Source of the DNA: Colletotrichum lupini
Lineage: Eukaryota; Ascomycota; Sordariomycetes; Glomerellales; Glomerellaceae
Assembly: GCF_023278565.1 (NCBI RefSeq)
Contig: NC_064680.1
Location: forward strand, 4,526,001-4,590,000
Length of the DNA: 64,000 nt
Direction of reading: 5' to 3'
Shown here: one piece after another, positions 33,500 to 44,596 of the stretch
How positions within the stretch are numbered: the stretch's first letter is position 1
How the letters are laid out: each line of letters opens with the position of its first letter
Translations under genes and position numbers: made by a program
Notes under the pieces: model-generated
Told to the model about the DNA's origin: nothing
Databases searched by the model: none
What the model saw: the letters and a program-made list of their open reading frames with translations, nothing else

Positions 33500-34705
33500 A
33501 TGCTGCTCTTCCCCGATGGCGACGTCAACGGCGACGACGCCAAACGCGACAAGCTCGCCGCCTTGCCCGAGGAGCTCCTCATCGAGACGCTGAATCGCCT
33601 CTGCCACAAGGACCTCTGCAATGTATCGCGCTTGAACAAGCGCTACCATAGGTTGGCCGATGCCGTCTTGTACAAGAGCGTTCACTTTCAGAGCCCGGAG
33701 CTTCATCTCACTTTCAGCGAATCGCTGGGCCGGCGACCGCGGCGTGGTTCGGCCATTAATGAGGTGAAATTGATTTATCCTAATGAGGAGCTTTCGCGCC
33801 TGGCCCTCGACGCACCCGTTCACAACTCTCATTATGACCCCACGCGGTCCGACACTCTTTCGCGCACACTTTCCGTCATGTCAAATCTGGAAAAACTCGA
33901 CATTGCTGTTCCTCACGTCCTTTTACACGGCATCGGTACCCTTTTCAACGGGCCGTTCGACTTGGCGTACCTCAAGGAGTGCACACTATTCTACCAGTGC
34001 GCCGATGACGCCTACTGGGACCTGCGAGAAAACATCCACATCTTTGCTCACCCCACGCTGGAGACCCTGATCATCAAACGAGCCAAACTCGACGAGAAGG
34101 GATTCGATTTCATGGAGCGTCCCCACGAGACCGGCCTGAAGAAGTTACACCTTCTCGAATGCGACATTAACGATGACGGACTCTCAGACCTCCTCGAATT
34201 CCCAGAGGGCCTGGAAGAGTTCGTCATGACGCAGACGGCAGAGCCGAAGCCCGAGCTGGAGGAGAGCTCCGACAACTTTGCCGACTACGTGCTCGCCCTC
34301 AACTCCCAGGCCCACTCACTCAAGACGTTCACCATTGACTCGCCAACGCTCGGCTGTCGCAAACCGTTGAGGATGAGAGAATTCGAGGCGCTCAAGAGTA
34401 TGAGGATGAACTGGGACTACCAGCTCTTTGGAAAGACGTCTAAGAAGCCGCGCATGCACTCGGTCGGTCTCCCACCAGAGATGGAGATTTTGGAGTTCTT
34501 CAACGAGATGGGCTCCGACGAGGAGGTGACGGATCTTCTTCTCTACACGATTCAGACCAAAGACGTCGTCGCCAAGGCCTGGAAGACCTTTGTGGTGCCC
34601 GAGGGCGACGCTGGAGTTTCACGTGAGATCAAGGAAGCGTGTAGAGAGCACGGCTTGCAGCTGGATATTATCGGGGCATTCGACACAGACGGTGAAGCTG
34701 ATTAG
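33500..34705 (+). CDS. F-box protein with leucine-rich C-terminal region, 401 aa
   Basis: A single exon. The ATG at 33500 gives MLLFPDGDVNG; in-frame codons upstream lack an ATG. Residues about 19-60 (LAALPEELLIETLNRLCHKDLCNVSRLNKRYHRLAD...) form an F-box, which binds Skp1 in an SCF ubiquitin ligase. The rest has irregular leucine-rich strands (LEKLDIAVPHVL, LETLIIKRAKL, LKKLHLLECDIND) that would hold the substrate. Target unknown. The next gene on the right is convergent. Confidence 0.82.
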   Translation: MLLFPDGDVNGDDAKRDKLAALPEELLIETLNRLCHKDLCNVSRLNKRYHRLADAVLYKSVHFQSPELHLTFSESLGRRPRRGSAINEVKLIYPNEELSRLALDAPVHNSHYDPTRSDTLSRTLSVMSNLEKLDIAVPHVLLHGIGTLFNGPFDLAYLKECTLFYQCADDAYWDLRENIHIFAHPTLETLIIKRAKLDEKGFDFMERPHETGLKKLHLLECDINDDGLSDLLEFPEGLEEFVMTQTAEPKPELEESSDNFADYVLALNSQAHSLKTFTIDSPTLGCRKPLRMREFEALKSMRMNWDYQLFGKTSKKPRMHSVGLPPEMEILEFFNEMGSDEEVTDLLLYTIQTKDVVAKAWKTFVVPEGDAGVSREIKEACREHGLQLDIIGAFDTDGEAD

Positions 34706-35958
34706 AAGAAAAAGACTTAGAAACCAAAGGTCAAACAGAGGAGGCTAGAAGACTTGGAGTGAGAAGCCAAAGTAAAGACAGAGGAACAGCAAACTATACG
34801 TAGAAAAGTATAAACGAAGAGTAGACGAAGATTAGATGACAATAGATGAAGACCAAGACCACATCCAGTATATCCAGTGCTTTGGCTCAGTCAGTCTCTC
34901 CCCAAACTCGAATGATGAACTTGTAGGCTTTTACATCATTTGATTCAATGCTGTCCGCACCAGATGAGCCGGACCGGACATGATCACCGTAGATCGCGGC
35001 TCCACTAGTCGCGGTCAGAGTTCGGGCCCACCCGCCGCCGTCTCCGGACTTGCGGAGCCTAGTACGGACCAGGCTTCTCACCCCAGATTTAACATCAGCT
35101 GGGCGATGGTACAGTAGACAACGACAACTCTTTTAATCATCCACAACATTTACAGAAAGGTAGTGCATCGAGCCACAATTTGCGAACCCAATGAACACGA
35201 TGCTTCAAACCGGAGTGTCCTCCGAAACATTACCTCTAACTAATACGTCAGAGAGCGTCAAAGAGCATCACGCCATCGGGGGCCGTCCGACCAGCTGTAT
35301 AAAGGATTATAGAAGCGCACATCGGCAGAGCTCCCACCGGCATACTGGATGCGGGGGCAAGCGGAGAATAGTGAGTACCGCTCAAGCGATATCTACCTTA
35401 GGAAGAAGCAAACCAGTCAGAGGCCCGATGGCTATGCATGATAGTCTTTAGGCTTCTACATCACAGACAGTTGACGTAGCTTTGCGGGAGGAATCCATAC
35501 GTTTCGGATGCAACGTTCTTTCAAATGAGTGTTGAGCTAGGCTTACATGTGATACGGCACACGGTCTTGGTTACTCCGTCTCCTTGAGTCTCTACAAAGT
35601 GCGTCAACCATTCAGCCACTACGGTCCACTCCTTCATGGCGGGCTGTTATTCGTAGCACGGAAGAGACTGAACAGGGGGATATGCCATGTCGGATCTTTA
35701 AATTATTCAAGCGGGATAGGAAGTCTGTCGAAATTTGACATAATGCCACTGAATTCGTTGGATTTTGCCTTGGGTGATGGGAAACTGGGCAATGGCCCTC
35801 CTAAGAGCTTATTCAGGTTCTCTTCTGGGCGCTTCAAGCCAAAGAAAGCGTGGGAAAAGGTGCCAATTTCCCACAGAAATCAAAGGCACTTCAAAAAGTC
35901 ACGCCTCCGTATTGTTTAGCCATAGGCGTGATATCCCCACCACCGTATTCACCATCGA
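34706..35958. other. Convergent intergenic region, no gene seen
   Basis: About 1.25 kb between the converging F-box gene and the adenylyltransferase. An A-rich purine tract (34706-34860) follows the F-box stop. Nothing else is supported. Confidence 0.5.
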
Positions 35959-37215
35959 CTAAGCCAGCCGGCTTTTACTCTCTGGCCTCGCTGTCGCCGT
36001 TGCTTTGGCCGCTGCCTCAGCCTTTTGCTTCCGAATCGCCGTGCTGCTAATCTTGGACGCGAAATTCTCCGTCTCGCTCGCCCCCTCTCCTTGCTCACTG
36101 GCATCCAATACCTCCACTTCAAATGTCTCCAGCGGTCTCCACCCTTGCGCCGTCCGCTTGTCGTTGACGGCCTTTCCTCCCGACCGCGTCTCCCCCGAGT
36201 ACACGAGCACATCCATCTCCTCCAGCGTGACCGTCGGGCCATAGACGTCCTGGAACTCGACACATTCGACGACGATGGCGCCGTCGCGAAAGGTGGCCTC
36301 GACGCGGCCCGGTTGTCTCGACACTGTTTCTGCCGGGCTTGTCTTCTTCTTCCATCCGCTCTTGTTTAGCTCAAGAAGGGATGATAAAAAGTCGAGAGTG
36401 TAGTTGGTTCTGTCATCCCATGATTGCACGAGCTCTGCGTGTTTCTTGTTGACCAGCATCTGGTCTCCGGTGATGCCGACGATCAAGCGGCAATGCGATG
36501 TCGAGTCCTTGACCGGCACCCGGAGTAGAAGTACGGCTGCCGTGAGGAGTAATTTGTGGCCGGGGTGTAAATGGTCGAATGTGCCCCCTAGACAGACGAT
36601 GTTGTATCCCGGGGTATCTTCCACTGGATCCTCGCTCGAACCCTCGACATTCATACTCAGACCTGCCTCGACAACCACCAGTTGCGACTGCAAAATCGTT
36701 TGCCTACTCTCAGCGAACTTGAGATATGTCGACAATGTACGATAGCCTTGTTCACTATTGATATGGAAGATGAAGTTCCAGGGGTGGTATGCCGAGGCAA
36801 AGGTCGGCAGGTCCACGACCGTTGTGTTGTTAGGATCGATGGCGGCCTGGAAGTCCGGCGCAAACCTCCGGTTGGCATCGTGGTCCACCAAGACGACGCG
36901 TGCGTCAACCGCGCCAGGTCCCCCATCGACATCGCTGGCAATGGCCTGCTCGGCGCATATCAGGGCGATGAGGCTGTAGAGACCGGCGATGAGAGACTGG
37001 GTAGCTTGCCATGACAGCGATTTGGTTTTTGGTGATGCCCCGCGGAGAAGAGGGCCAACGACAGCCACAATAAGTACGGAAGACCGACTTGGGTTCTTGA
37101 GTTTGGATAGGACTGCCTGTAGCGAGGGACGGTATGCGGCGCTGAGCGAGGCCCGTGATGGTGGCTGGGTGGGGAGCGGGAGGAGCAGTAGGCTCGGATA
37201 GTCTTGAGAGCCCAT
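35959..37215 (-). CDS. Pantetheine-phosphate adenylyltransferase (CoA biosynthesis), 418 aa
   Basis: A single exon with ATG at 37215 (MGSQDYPSLLLLP). The middle of the protein carries GGTFDHLHPGHKLLL, the nucleotidyltransferase HxGH motif. ISSTAIR near the C-terminus is the ISTxxR-type motif. Between them are VGITGD and the DVYGPT segment typical of eukaryotic PPAT domains. The enzyme transfers AMP to 4'-phosphopantetheine to make dephospho-CoA. The 200-residue N-terminal part has no motif I know, as in other fungal single-function PPATs (yeast Cab4 type); I see no dephospho-CoA kinase domain. Its position 3 kb from a CoA-dependent gene block is probably chance. Confidence 0.87.
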   Translation of the reverse strand: MGSQDYPSLLLLPLPTQPPSRASLSAAYRPSLQAVLSKLKNPSRSSVLIVAVVGPLLRGASPKTKSLSWQATQSLIAGLYSLIALICAEQAIASDVDGGPGAVDARVVLVDHDANRRFAPDFQAAIDPNNTTVVDLPTFASAYHPWNFIFHINSEQGYRTLSTYLKFAESRQTILQSQLVVVEAGLSMNVEGSSEDPVEDTPGYNIVCLGGTFDHLHPGHKLLLTAAVLLLRVPVKDSTSHCRLIVGITGDQMLVNKKHAELVQSWDDRTNYTLDFLSSLLELNKSGWKKKTSPAETVSRQPGRVEATFRDGAIVVECVEFQDVYGPTVTLEEMDVLVYSGETRSGGKAVNDKRTAQGWRPLETFEVEVLDASEQGEGASETENFASKISSTAIRKQKAEAAAKATATARPESKSRLA

Positions 37216-38856
37216 TCTGGGAGTCGGTTCGTGTTTGCACGTGACGAGTTGCAAAGAGACGTGAACAGTAGATACAAATGGTATACTATAGACAGAATTA
37301 GCAAGTAACGGCGATGCGTGCCTCAATCACGGATACAGCAGTTCAGTTGAGTTGAATCCGGTGCTGTGAGCTGTTGTTTCCCTCGGGCAGGTGGGGTGAT
37401 TCCGCAGGGTAGGTAGCTCTTGCTGCCAGGCCGAGGTGAGGGGGACGAGTCAGAGTGTGGGGCTCGCGCTAGCGATGCTGATTCATCCTTGCCGCTGCGG
37501 AGATAACGCGGGGCTGCGTCACTGTCATGTGATTGGCTAATCCTATCTCCACTCGTCAAGTACGTATCCTGCCGTGTGTTGTCTCTGGAGCTCCTCAACC
37601 AACCTCTTTTTATCATCTTCAACTAACGACAACATGTTGGTCAACTCTACTTTACGCCTTGTTATTAACAAGATCCAGAGAAATCTCAGACTTTACCTTT
37701 CAGTACGATAATGCTCTCTGCTGTTCCCTACCTACAATGACGTAATGGCCCATCCTTCCTGGACCGTCAACATGTCGTCAGCTTCTAGTGAAGGGGAGCC
37801 AACCCAGCTGCTGTCCGCTTCGTCCGCCGCGGAAAACTGTCGGCAAATCCGCTTCGTCTAATTCGACATCGGATCTCGACGTTCAATGTCACTGCGCCGT
37901 CCATCTGCGGCATCCGGTGGACCTCACAACCTTCCCCGCATCCGACGTGCAACCATCTTTGTCAATGGGGCGTCCAGACCTTTTCCATTCTCCCCTCGGA
38001 CAACATCCTGCCGACATGGATTCTTGTCCTCGTCGTCGTCGTCGTCCCATATGGAGCATACCCCCTCTCTTTGTGGTATCCATATGGCCGACCCAGTCCT
38101 GGCTCCTCCGGCCTCCCGTGGCCCACTATCCCCAGACCATTGACTGTGGGTTCGCCGGATACCCAGCATCAAGCTCCCTCCGTCTGGGGTAACGGAGTGC
38201 CCTGGTTCCATTGGGCTGCTTTAGTTCAATCATTTCTCCTAGTCTATCGGGCAAGAGTGAGATTCGCCGTCGCGACAAGTGTCGCATTCGCTGGATCATC
38301 CCGGACTCCAGTCCCGAGCTCGGAGCTTTCACGAATCCTCCAACGCAGCCAAGCTCTGAGTTCGGATCCGCAATGGCTCGCTGCAAGTGTAAGATTGGGG
38401 AAACAAGCTGTCTTGAACCGTCTCCTCGCCATGCACCTCCACCTGCACCTACACCATTCCATCCCACCACATCTGAGCTTGCTTGCCCGGGATCCACTGC
38501 CCTTCCGCTGTCTCTACCAAGCCGGCATTCCTCTCCTGGCCAACAACCTGAACGAAACCTGAAAGAGGGGTGGCCTGCCTGCGTGACACTCCCAGGGCCC
38601 CGTTGTTTGTCGTCACGGTGGGGTCCAGCCTTGAGTCTCGACGCTCTTGGACTTGCTCGTCCTCCATCTTCGGCATTCTCGCCGTTGGACAGCCATTCCC
38701 CTCTGATTTTGCACTCGTTTTCCAGTATCCTTCCTCGAACTCGTCTGGGTCGTCACTTGCGCAATTCCATCATCGTGATACCTACACTTTCCCACGTATA
38801 ATTCCATTAGTACCCGGAAAGCTGTGGCTCTTTACAAAAACGTAGGATACGAGACC
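37216..38856. other. Promoter region between divergent genes
   Basis: About 1.6 kb between the divergent adenylyltransferase and the 1002-aa regulator. The right half is stop-poor and C/T-rich, so open frames overlap in all registers, but none has domain features or plausible composition. Long leaders are common upstream of fungal regulators. Confidence 0.45.
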
Positions 38857-41800
38857 ATGACCATCATCAAGGATGAAGCCGGGCAAGGCTCAAACGATGA
38901 TGCCGGAATCACCGCACAAGAAAACACTACTCCTCGCATACCTTCAACCCGCCAAGCCAAGAACCAACAGGTAAGGCACAGAGCATCTGTCGCCTGCGCC
39001 TCTTGTCGGGACAGAAGAATCCGCTGTGTAGTTCCAAAGGGCGAGTCGGAGTGCGTCCAGTGCAAAAAGGCCGGTAATGAGTGCGTTATCAAGAATGACG
39101 ATGAGCGGCGGCGGTATGTATACTTGAGAGCCGAATGCTCCCAGTTGAATTCAGTGTTATCTGAAATGCTGACAAAGTCACCAGACCAATATCAAAGGCG
39201 TACATGTCGTCTTTGTCCGATCGCATTGCGATGCTCGAGGGCATGCTGCAGGAAAAGGGTGTTCAACCTCCACCAGCCGTGCATCCCCCGAAGACGAGAC
39301 GCGAGAACCAGCAGTTATCGGAAGAGCCAAGAGAGCAAAGAAGGTTTCCAGTCAAGAGACCAACTGCCCCCGAGGTCCCCTCGCCTCCGGATTCTGGAAA
39401 CGATGACTACTCGGTACAAGGTAGCGACCACGCAGAGAACACGTCTACCACGAGCCCCTGCTTCCATGTTCCTGCAGAAGAACAATCTGCATTCCGTATA
39501 CTGGATTCAACACAAGAGAACGTTGTCCACAGGCTTCTTTCGACGAGAGGGAATCTTTCATTTGACCAGCTATCTGGACGGCTCCGCTTCTTTGGCCCGA
39601 CGGCAAATTCTCATGTTTACTACGCCGACACTAGTGATAGCTCGCGGTCTCGTGAACCATCAGAGCAGATACGGCGTGCTGAACGCATCATTCGGACACT
39701 GACAGCGACGACTCACGACTACCTCATGAACAATTTCTGGACGCACTACAATAGTGTGCTCAAAATCATTCACAGAGAATCGTTCGAATCCGATCGAGAG
39801 TCGCAAAGCCCAAAGTTCTACTCGTCGTTCCTGCACATCGCAATCTTGGCTATGGGCTTCCGATTTGCTGATTGCAGTCGTGACGACATGAAAAGAATGG
39901 CTTTGGGGAACCGGGAGAGCACTTTGCACAGGGAGGCCAAGTACATGCTCGATGTCGAACTCGAGAGACCTGGTGGAATACCCAGCGTACAGGCCCTCCT
40001 TCTTCTCGGCGACCTGGAATGCGGCGTTGGCAGAGATAATACTGGGTGGATGTATGCTGGTAAGCCGATCGCGTGCCTCTTCAAAGAACACATAATAATG
40101 ATGCTTCATCAGGGATGGCGAATAGATTAGCTTTTGACATCGGGCTCCATTTGGACTGCCGTAACAGTGGTTTTGACGAACAGGAGGTCGACATCCGCCA
40201 TATGGTGATGAGAGCCTGCGTGATATACGACAAATATTGGTCCCTATTCCTGGGTCGGCCCACGAGCATCAAAAGCCAAGATGTCGGCATGGATCTACTA
40301 TCGCGGCGCTTCTCACAGCTCACGTCGCTCATGGGAACGCCTGGGCCCACTAACAAGGAAAATCAAACTGTGGAAATCTACGATCAGCTCGTTGAGTTGA
40401 TGGAGCTTGCGGGTCGTATCGTGGAAGCTAGAGACAGCCGGCAATCACCAGCGAGCCTTCATAAGAGAGACGGAGCGGATAGCGAAGAAGATGCGTATGT
40501 TCAGAGCACCAACCTCGATCGCCAATTGCAGAATTGGTATAGGCGGTTGCCGGAACATTTGCAGTGGAAGCCTGCCAACATCAAGCATGCACCGTTCAGC
40601 TACTTCCTTCTTCACCAGCAATATCACGTGTCGATGATATTGCTGCACCGTTCGTGGGCGAATTACGAAGAGGTTTCTGGCGATACCATCAGCACTGACG
40701 CAAACCTTACGCCGAACTCGAACCCTGACTCCAAAGACACATCCGACCACCATCAATTCAATCACTCCCTAGGGACGAACGTGTCACAATCAACCACAGA
40801 CACAGGCCGAGTTGCATCATCGCGCAGTATCTGTAGTTTCCATGCGATTAGAGTGGCTAGAATCTTCTGGCAACACCGACAACGTTTTGACGGTACCAAG
40901 ATATTCATCACCGGCATTCAGCACGCCGGTACTGCAGCAATTGCTCTGATTGCGGCACTGGCATATCACCGTTGCGAGTCTGATAGGCGAACGTACCTCG
41001 GATACCTAGAGATTCTGGCCAGCGCTATCAGCGACATGAGTCAAGTCTACCAGCCAGCAGCACGCATGGACAACCTACTGAAGGCGGTGCTTCGGAAACT
41101 CCGGACCGACAACGACAGTCTCGACGGTGCCAGCCAGCCGCCTATCATATTGACGGGCAGCGAAAAGAGTCTCCTTTCAAGTCCTGGCTGGAGAGGCAAC
41201 ACGGACAGTGTCTACTCCTTTCTACCAGCTAGACGTGAGGCGGAAGTCAGGGACAGCCCACCGAATAAAAGACGTCGCCCATCGACGAGCAGTCGAAGAG
41301 CGTCCGAGTTCGCTCGCCCGCCCTTACCTTTCTTCGGCGCCAAGACGCAGTCGTCGACGCGCAGGTCGTCGCAGAGCAACGTGTACGCAAACATCAGTTC
41401 TCCCCTAGAGCCCGCGACGTATCATCCAGGCGGAAACGATCATCAGCTATTCAATCTAGACTTTCTCAACGGTTCGGCGATAGATAATGATAGAGAAGGC
41501 GACGCTTCGGATGCCAAGAGCAAACCTGTGGAGGATTGCATATTTGTTTCGCCACTGTCCAACAGCTGGGCACAGGACATTACGACCAACGGTAACGCAT
41601 CGCCGTCTCGAAAGGCGAATCTGCGGTATGGCGATTTAGAACTGAACGATTGGGAGTCTGGAGCATCCGGGATCGGTCTTGAGTCACCGTCCAGCTTTCA
41701 GCTCAGTGGTGGAGGGGAAAGTGGCCGGGAAAGCCAGCAAAAGGTCCACAAAGAGGAACCCACTCAGAGCAGTCTCAAGAGTGAGGCCAAGGGCACAGTC

Positions 41801-41989
41801 ATGGATCAAGGAGGTTTCGGGCCCTTTGGCCATGACGCCATGGACTGGATGGGTACCGATGGTGGTCTGGACACCATGACCTCTGTGAGTCTGATTGAGC
41901 TGGTGCAGAGTTCCATTGCTGGTAAGGCAGAGAGGCGTCCGGCGGACGAAGCGCCTAGAAACCACGAACTGGACTTTTTGAGCTTCTGA
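38857..41989 (+). CDS. Zn2Cys6 transcription factor with Fungal_trans domain, 1002 aa
   Basis: Exons 38857-39113, 39185-40059 and 40113-41989 give 1002 aa. The zinc cluster is CASCRDRRIRC then a loop, CVQCKKAGNEC, near residues 48-75. A coiled-coil linker follows (YMSSLSDRIAMLEGMLQEKG). The middle homology region has NNFWTHYNSVLKIIH, PSVQALLLLGDLECG, GMANRLAFDIGLHLD and WSLFLGRPTSIK, typical of the PF04082 class that includes xylanolytic activators. The C-terminal 300 residues are low complexity and acidic, probably the activation region. I prefer the ATG at 38857 because an upstream GTG-led extension has no ATG. Targets are unknown. Confidence 0.9.
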
Positions 41990-42343
41990 GTCAACCTTAT
42001 CGCATGGGAATACAGACCCGGTTCTTCTTCTTTAGCATCCACCCTCTTTTTCTCTCTCTCTCACTCTTCGTTACTTCATCTTGGGCGTTGGTAGTCCATG
42101 GGAGTTTGCGGGCTTGGTTCGTTTCTCGACATTTGTACCTGGGTACGTACTCCTTACATAGCGTTGTAGGTAGGGATGTGCCGGCTGTGAAGCATAATTG
42201 AGTAGATATCTTCTTTTGTCAACTACGTGTCCCAGAGCCATCGAAACAAGTGACACAAACTACTCAGATTCTCTAACATTGTCAAGATCACCACGATCAA
42301 AACCACCCGCCCTCATCCCACGCCTTCCATCTCACCAACGAGA
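41990..42343. other. Convergent 3' region
   Basis: About 0.35 kb with a CT-rich run near 42050, between converging genes. No gene is seen. Confidence 0.5.
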
Positions 42344-43557
42344 CTAATGAGCCGTAAACCCACCATCAGCAACCAACCCAGACCCCTGCATAAAACTACT
42401 CATATCAGAAGCAAGGAACGTGATACCTGGATCAAGAGCCCGTCAGTCCAAGTACCAAATCGAAGATACCGTACTTTAATCAAGATACGTAGTTTACGAA
42501 AGACATCAAGAAAGCAATGACAGTAAAGACTCACAATCAGCAATCTCCTCAGGCTGACCTAACCGCTGCAAAGGCGTCATCTCAACATACTGACTCAGTG
42601 GGCTCCCTGCCTCGCGCGAAAAGGGCGTCACGATGGGCGTCTCGATCCAGCCGGGACTAATCGCGTTGATGCGGATGCCTCGTCGGCCATAGTTGTTTGC
42701 GTCGCTCTTGGTCAGACCCATGACTCCTGTTGTGGTTCTGTTTTAGTACCTTTGCTATGTGGCGTGCTTTACCATGTTTCTCTTTCGAAATAGGGAAGGT
42801 GAAAGGAAAAGGGTAGGGGGTGAGTTGACGACGTACCGTGCTTCGCAGCCGAATACGCCGTCTGCGCCATGAAAAGCGAAGGCGAGACGACGCCAAAGAT
42901 GGAAGCCACGTTGACGATGGCTCCTCGACCGCGTCTCACTCCAAGGTCCCTAGTCACAAATCCACATCAATACCAAACTCACCAAGAGACACCTGAGCGA
43001 ATAACATCCACAAAAAAGAACGAAACATACTCCTGCTCCAACATAACCCTAATCTCCTCCCTCTGACACCTCCACACCCCATACAAATCAACATCCACAA
43101 TCCCGCCAAACTCCTCCTCGTCAATCTCGTGCGTCAGTTCCCCCTTACCCGCGATCCCCGCATTATTCACAGCCACATCGAGGCGCCCGAACCGCGACAC
43201 CGTCTCCGCGATGCCGGCTTTTACTTCAGTCGCATCGCGGACGTTCAAGGGCAGTGTCAGGACCTCGGTGGAGGGATACTTCTCGCTGAGGAGCGATTTC
43301 GTGGCCTCGAGGGCTTGGGCGTTGATGTCGGTTATGGCGAGGCGGGTGATGCCGTTTCGGGCGAAGGCGAGGGCTGTTTTTTTGGCCGATGCCTGTTGTT
43401 TTGTATTTTACGTCAATATTTCTCTGTTAATAAGAGGAATCGAGTAGGATGTGCGGGAGAATGATGAATGTAGGTCTTTCTAAGTAAATGAATGGGAGTC
43501 AAACGTACCAGAAGCCGCGCCAGTGATGAAAGCCGCACCACGGAGAAGAGACGCCAT
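42344..43557 (-). pseudogene. Short-chain dehydrogenase with a one-base frameshift (or homopolymer error)
   Basis: Exons 43557-43509, 43392-43031, 42949-42837, 42726-42535 and 42426-42344 recover a 265-aa classical SDR except for one extra base. After the first intron the code reads G-I-G, then runs into seven A at 43377-43383 where six would continue as QKTALAFARNG. Every other junction keeps phase, and the summed exon length is 799, one over a multiple of three. SDR motifs: FITGAAS-GIG, AVNNAGIAG, AYSAAKHG, SPGWIETPI, DGGFTAH. A second acceptor (CAG at 43376-43374) would remove 19 nt and restore frame, but it would delete the GIG motif. So this is a sequencing error, a mutated gene, or an inactive splice form. 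Confidence 0.75.
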
Positions 43558-44596
43558 AATGTAATCTTGCTTGTTTCACTTTTACAAAACTCACATCCAA
43601 CAACGGCGTTGAGTACCTATACACGGGTTTATGAATGCTAATCCTTGGTGCCGACACTGGGTGCGCGGATTACTGAGCAATCCGGAGTGTGCCAGCAATG
43701 CCAACTTGTATGAAAAGTCCCAATGTAAATAAGTTCACGCACTTACACAGTACACCTAAACCAAAACCAAGAACGATTGATAAGACGGATGGACCGGTGA
43801 GACAAGCTGCTTCACTCCGCATACGCATCTCCATCTCATCATCTCATCGAGGAAACACGCGCAGCCACCTTTCCTCGGCGGTGAAATCGTCCAAGAAAGC
43901 GAGGCGGGAAGATCGCGGAGAAGCATACCCAGCGTAGCTTCCCGCGCGGGTCTATCCACACCACGGGATGGACCGCTCCCCGCAGGCCGCAGGATGAAGC
44001 AATACCCGGAGTGTTGGCACAAATTTAAGCTTCTATTGTTGGAGGTATCTGTCGAACCACCTCCTGTCACGTCATTCCCAAGTCCCCCTCTCTAATGAGG
44101 AGGTGGCATTGAGAGATCAAGATAGCGAAGGGTTGAGTGGGATGGAAGCTCCTTCGGTCAAGGATACTGTTGCGGCGCCCACCCGACGAGCACTCGCATT
44201 CCAAGTACGCCTTTATTTTTGGAAATGGTAGTTTGCTCCTTTGACGATATTCCCAAATGCTATCGCTGGACTATCAATTCGACTGAAAAAAGGAGTCATT
44301 CGCCACCGGTAATCTCTTCTTGACCCATACTACCTGATAAAACGGATTTAACCAGCCCTTTCGCACCCGCTGTTCCAACTATGGAAAGACAATGCTTGTG
44401 TCATGGGAATAACCCTCACAGCATACATTTACCAGCTTTTGGAAGTCAACACTCGTCGACTTTGTTTAGACCTTATGAAAGAAGTTCGACTCCAAGTCTC
44501 AGCATGCGGTCTGTTCAGCAGGCAGCACGTCCAAGTTGAACCCAGCCGGAGAAAAGATATGGACACCCTCCACTGGCGACTCTGAAGTCAACGCAA
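43558..44596. other. Intergenic region
   Basis: About 1.0 kb between the SDR promoter side and the 3' end of the kinase gene. No gene or repeat is supported. Confidence 0.5.

Noticed and set aside
35959..37215. Link between the CoA-synthesis gene and the CoA-using gene block
   Set aside because: An F-box gene lies between and PPAT is an essential housekeeping gene; proximity alone is not evidence.
37788..38801. Chain of plus- and minus-strand open frames upstream of the 1002-aa regulator
   Set aside because: Frames overlap in all registers, with composition typical of noncoding GC/CT-rich leaders and no motif.
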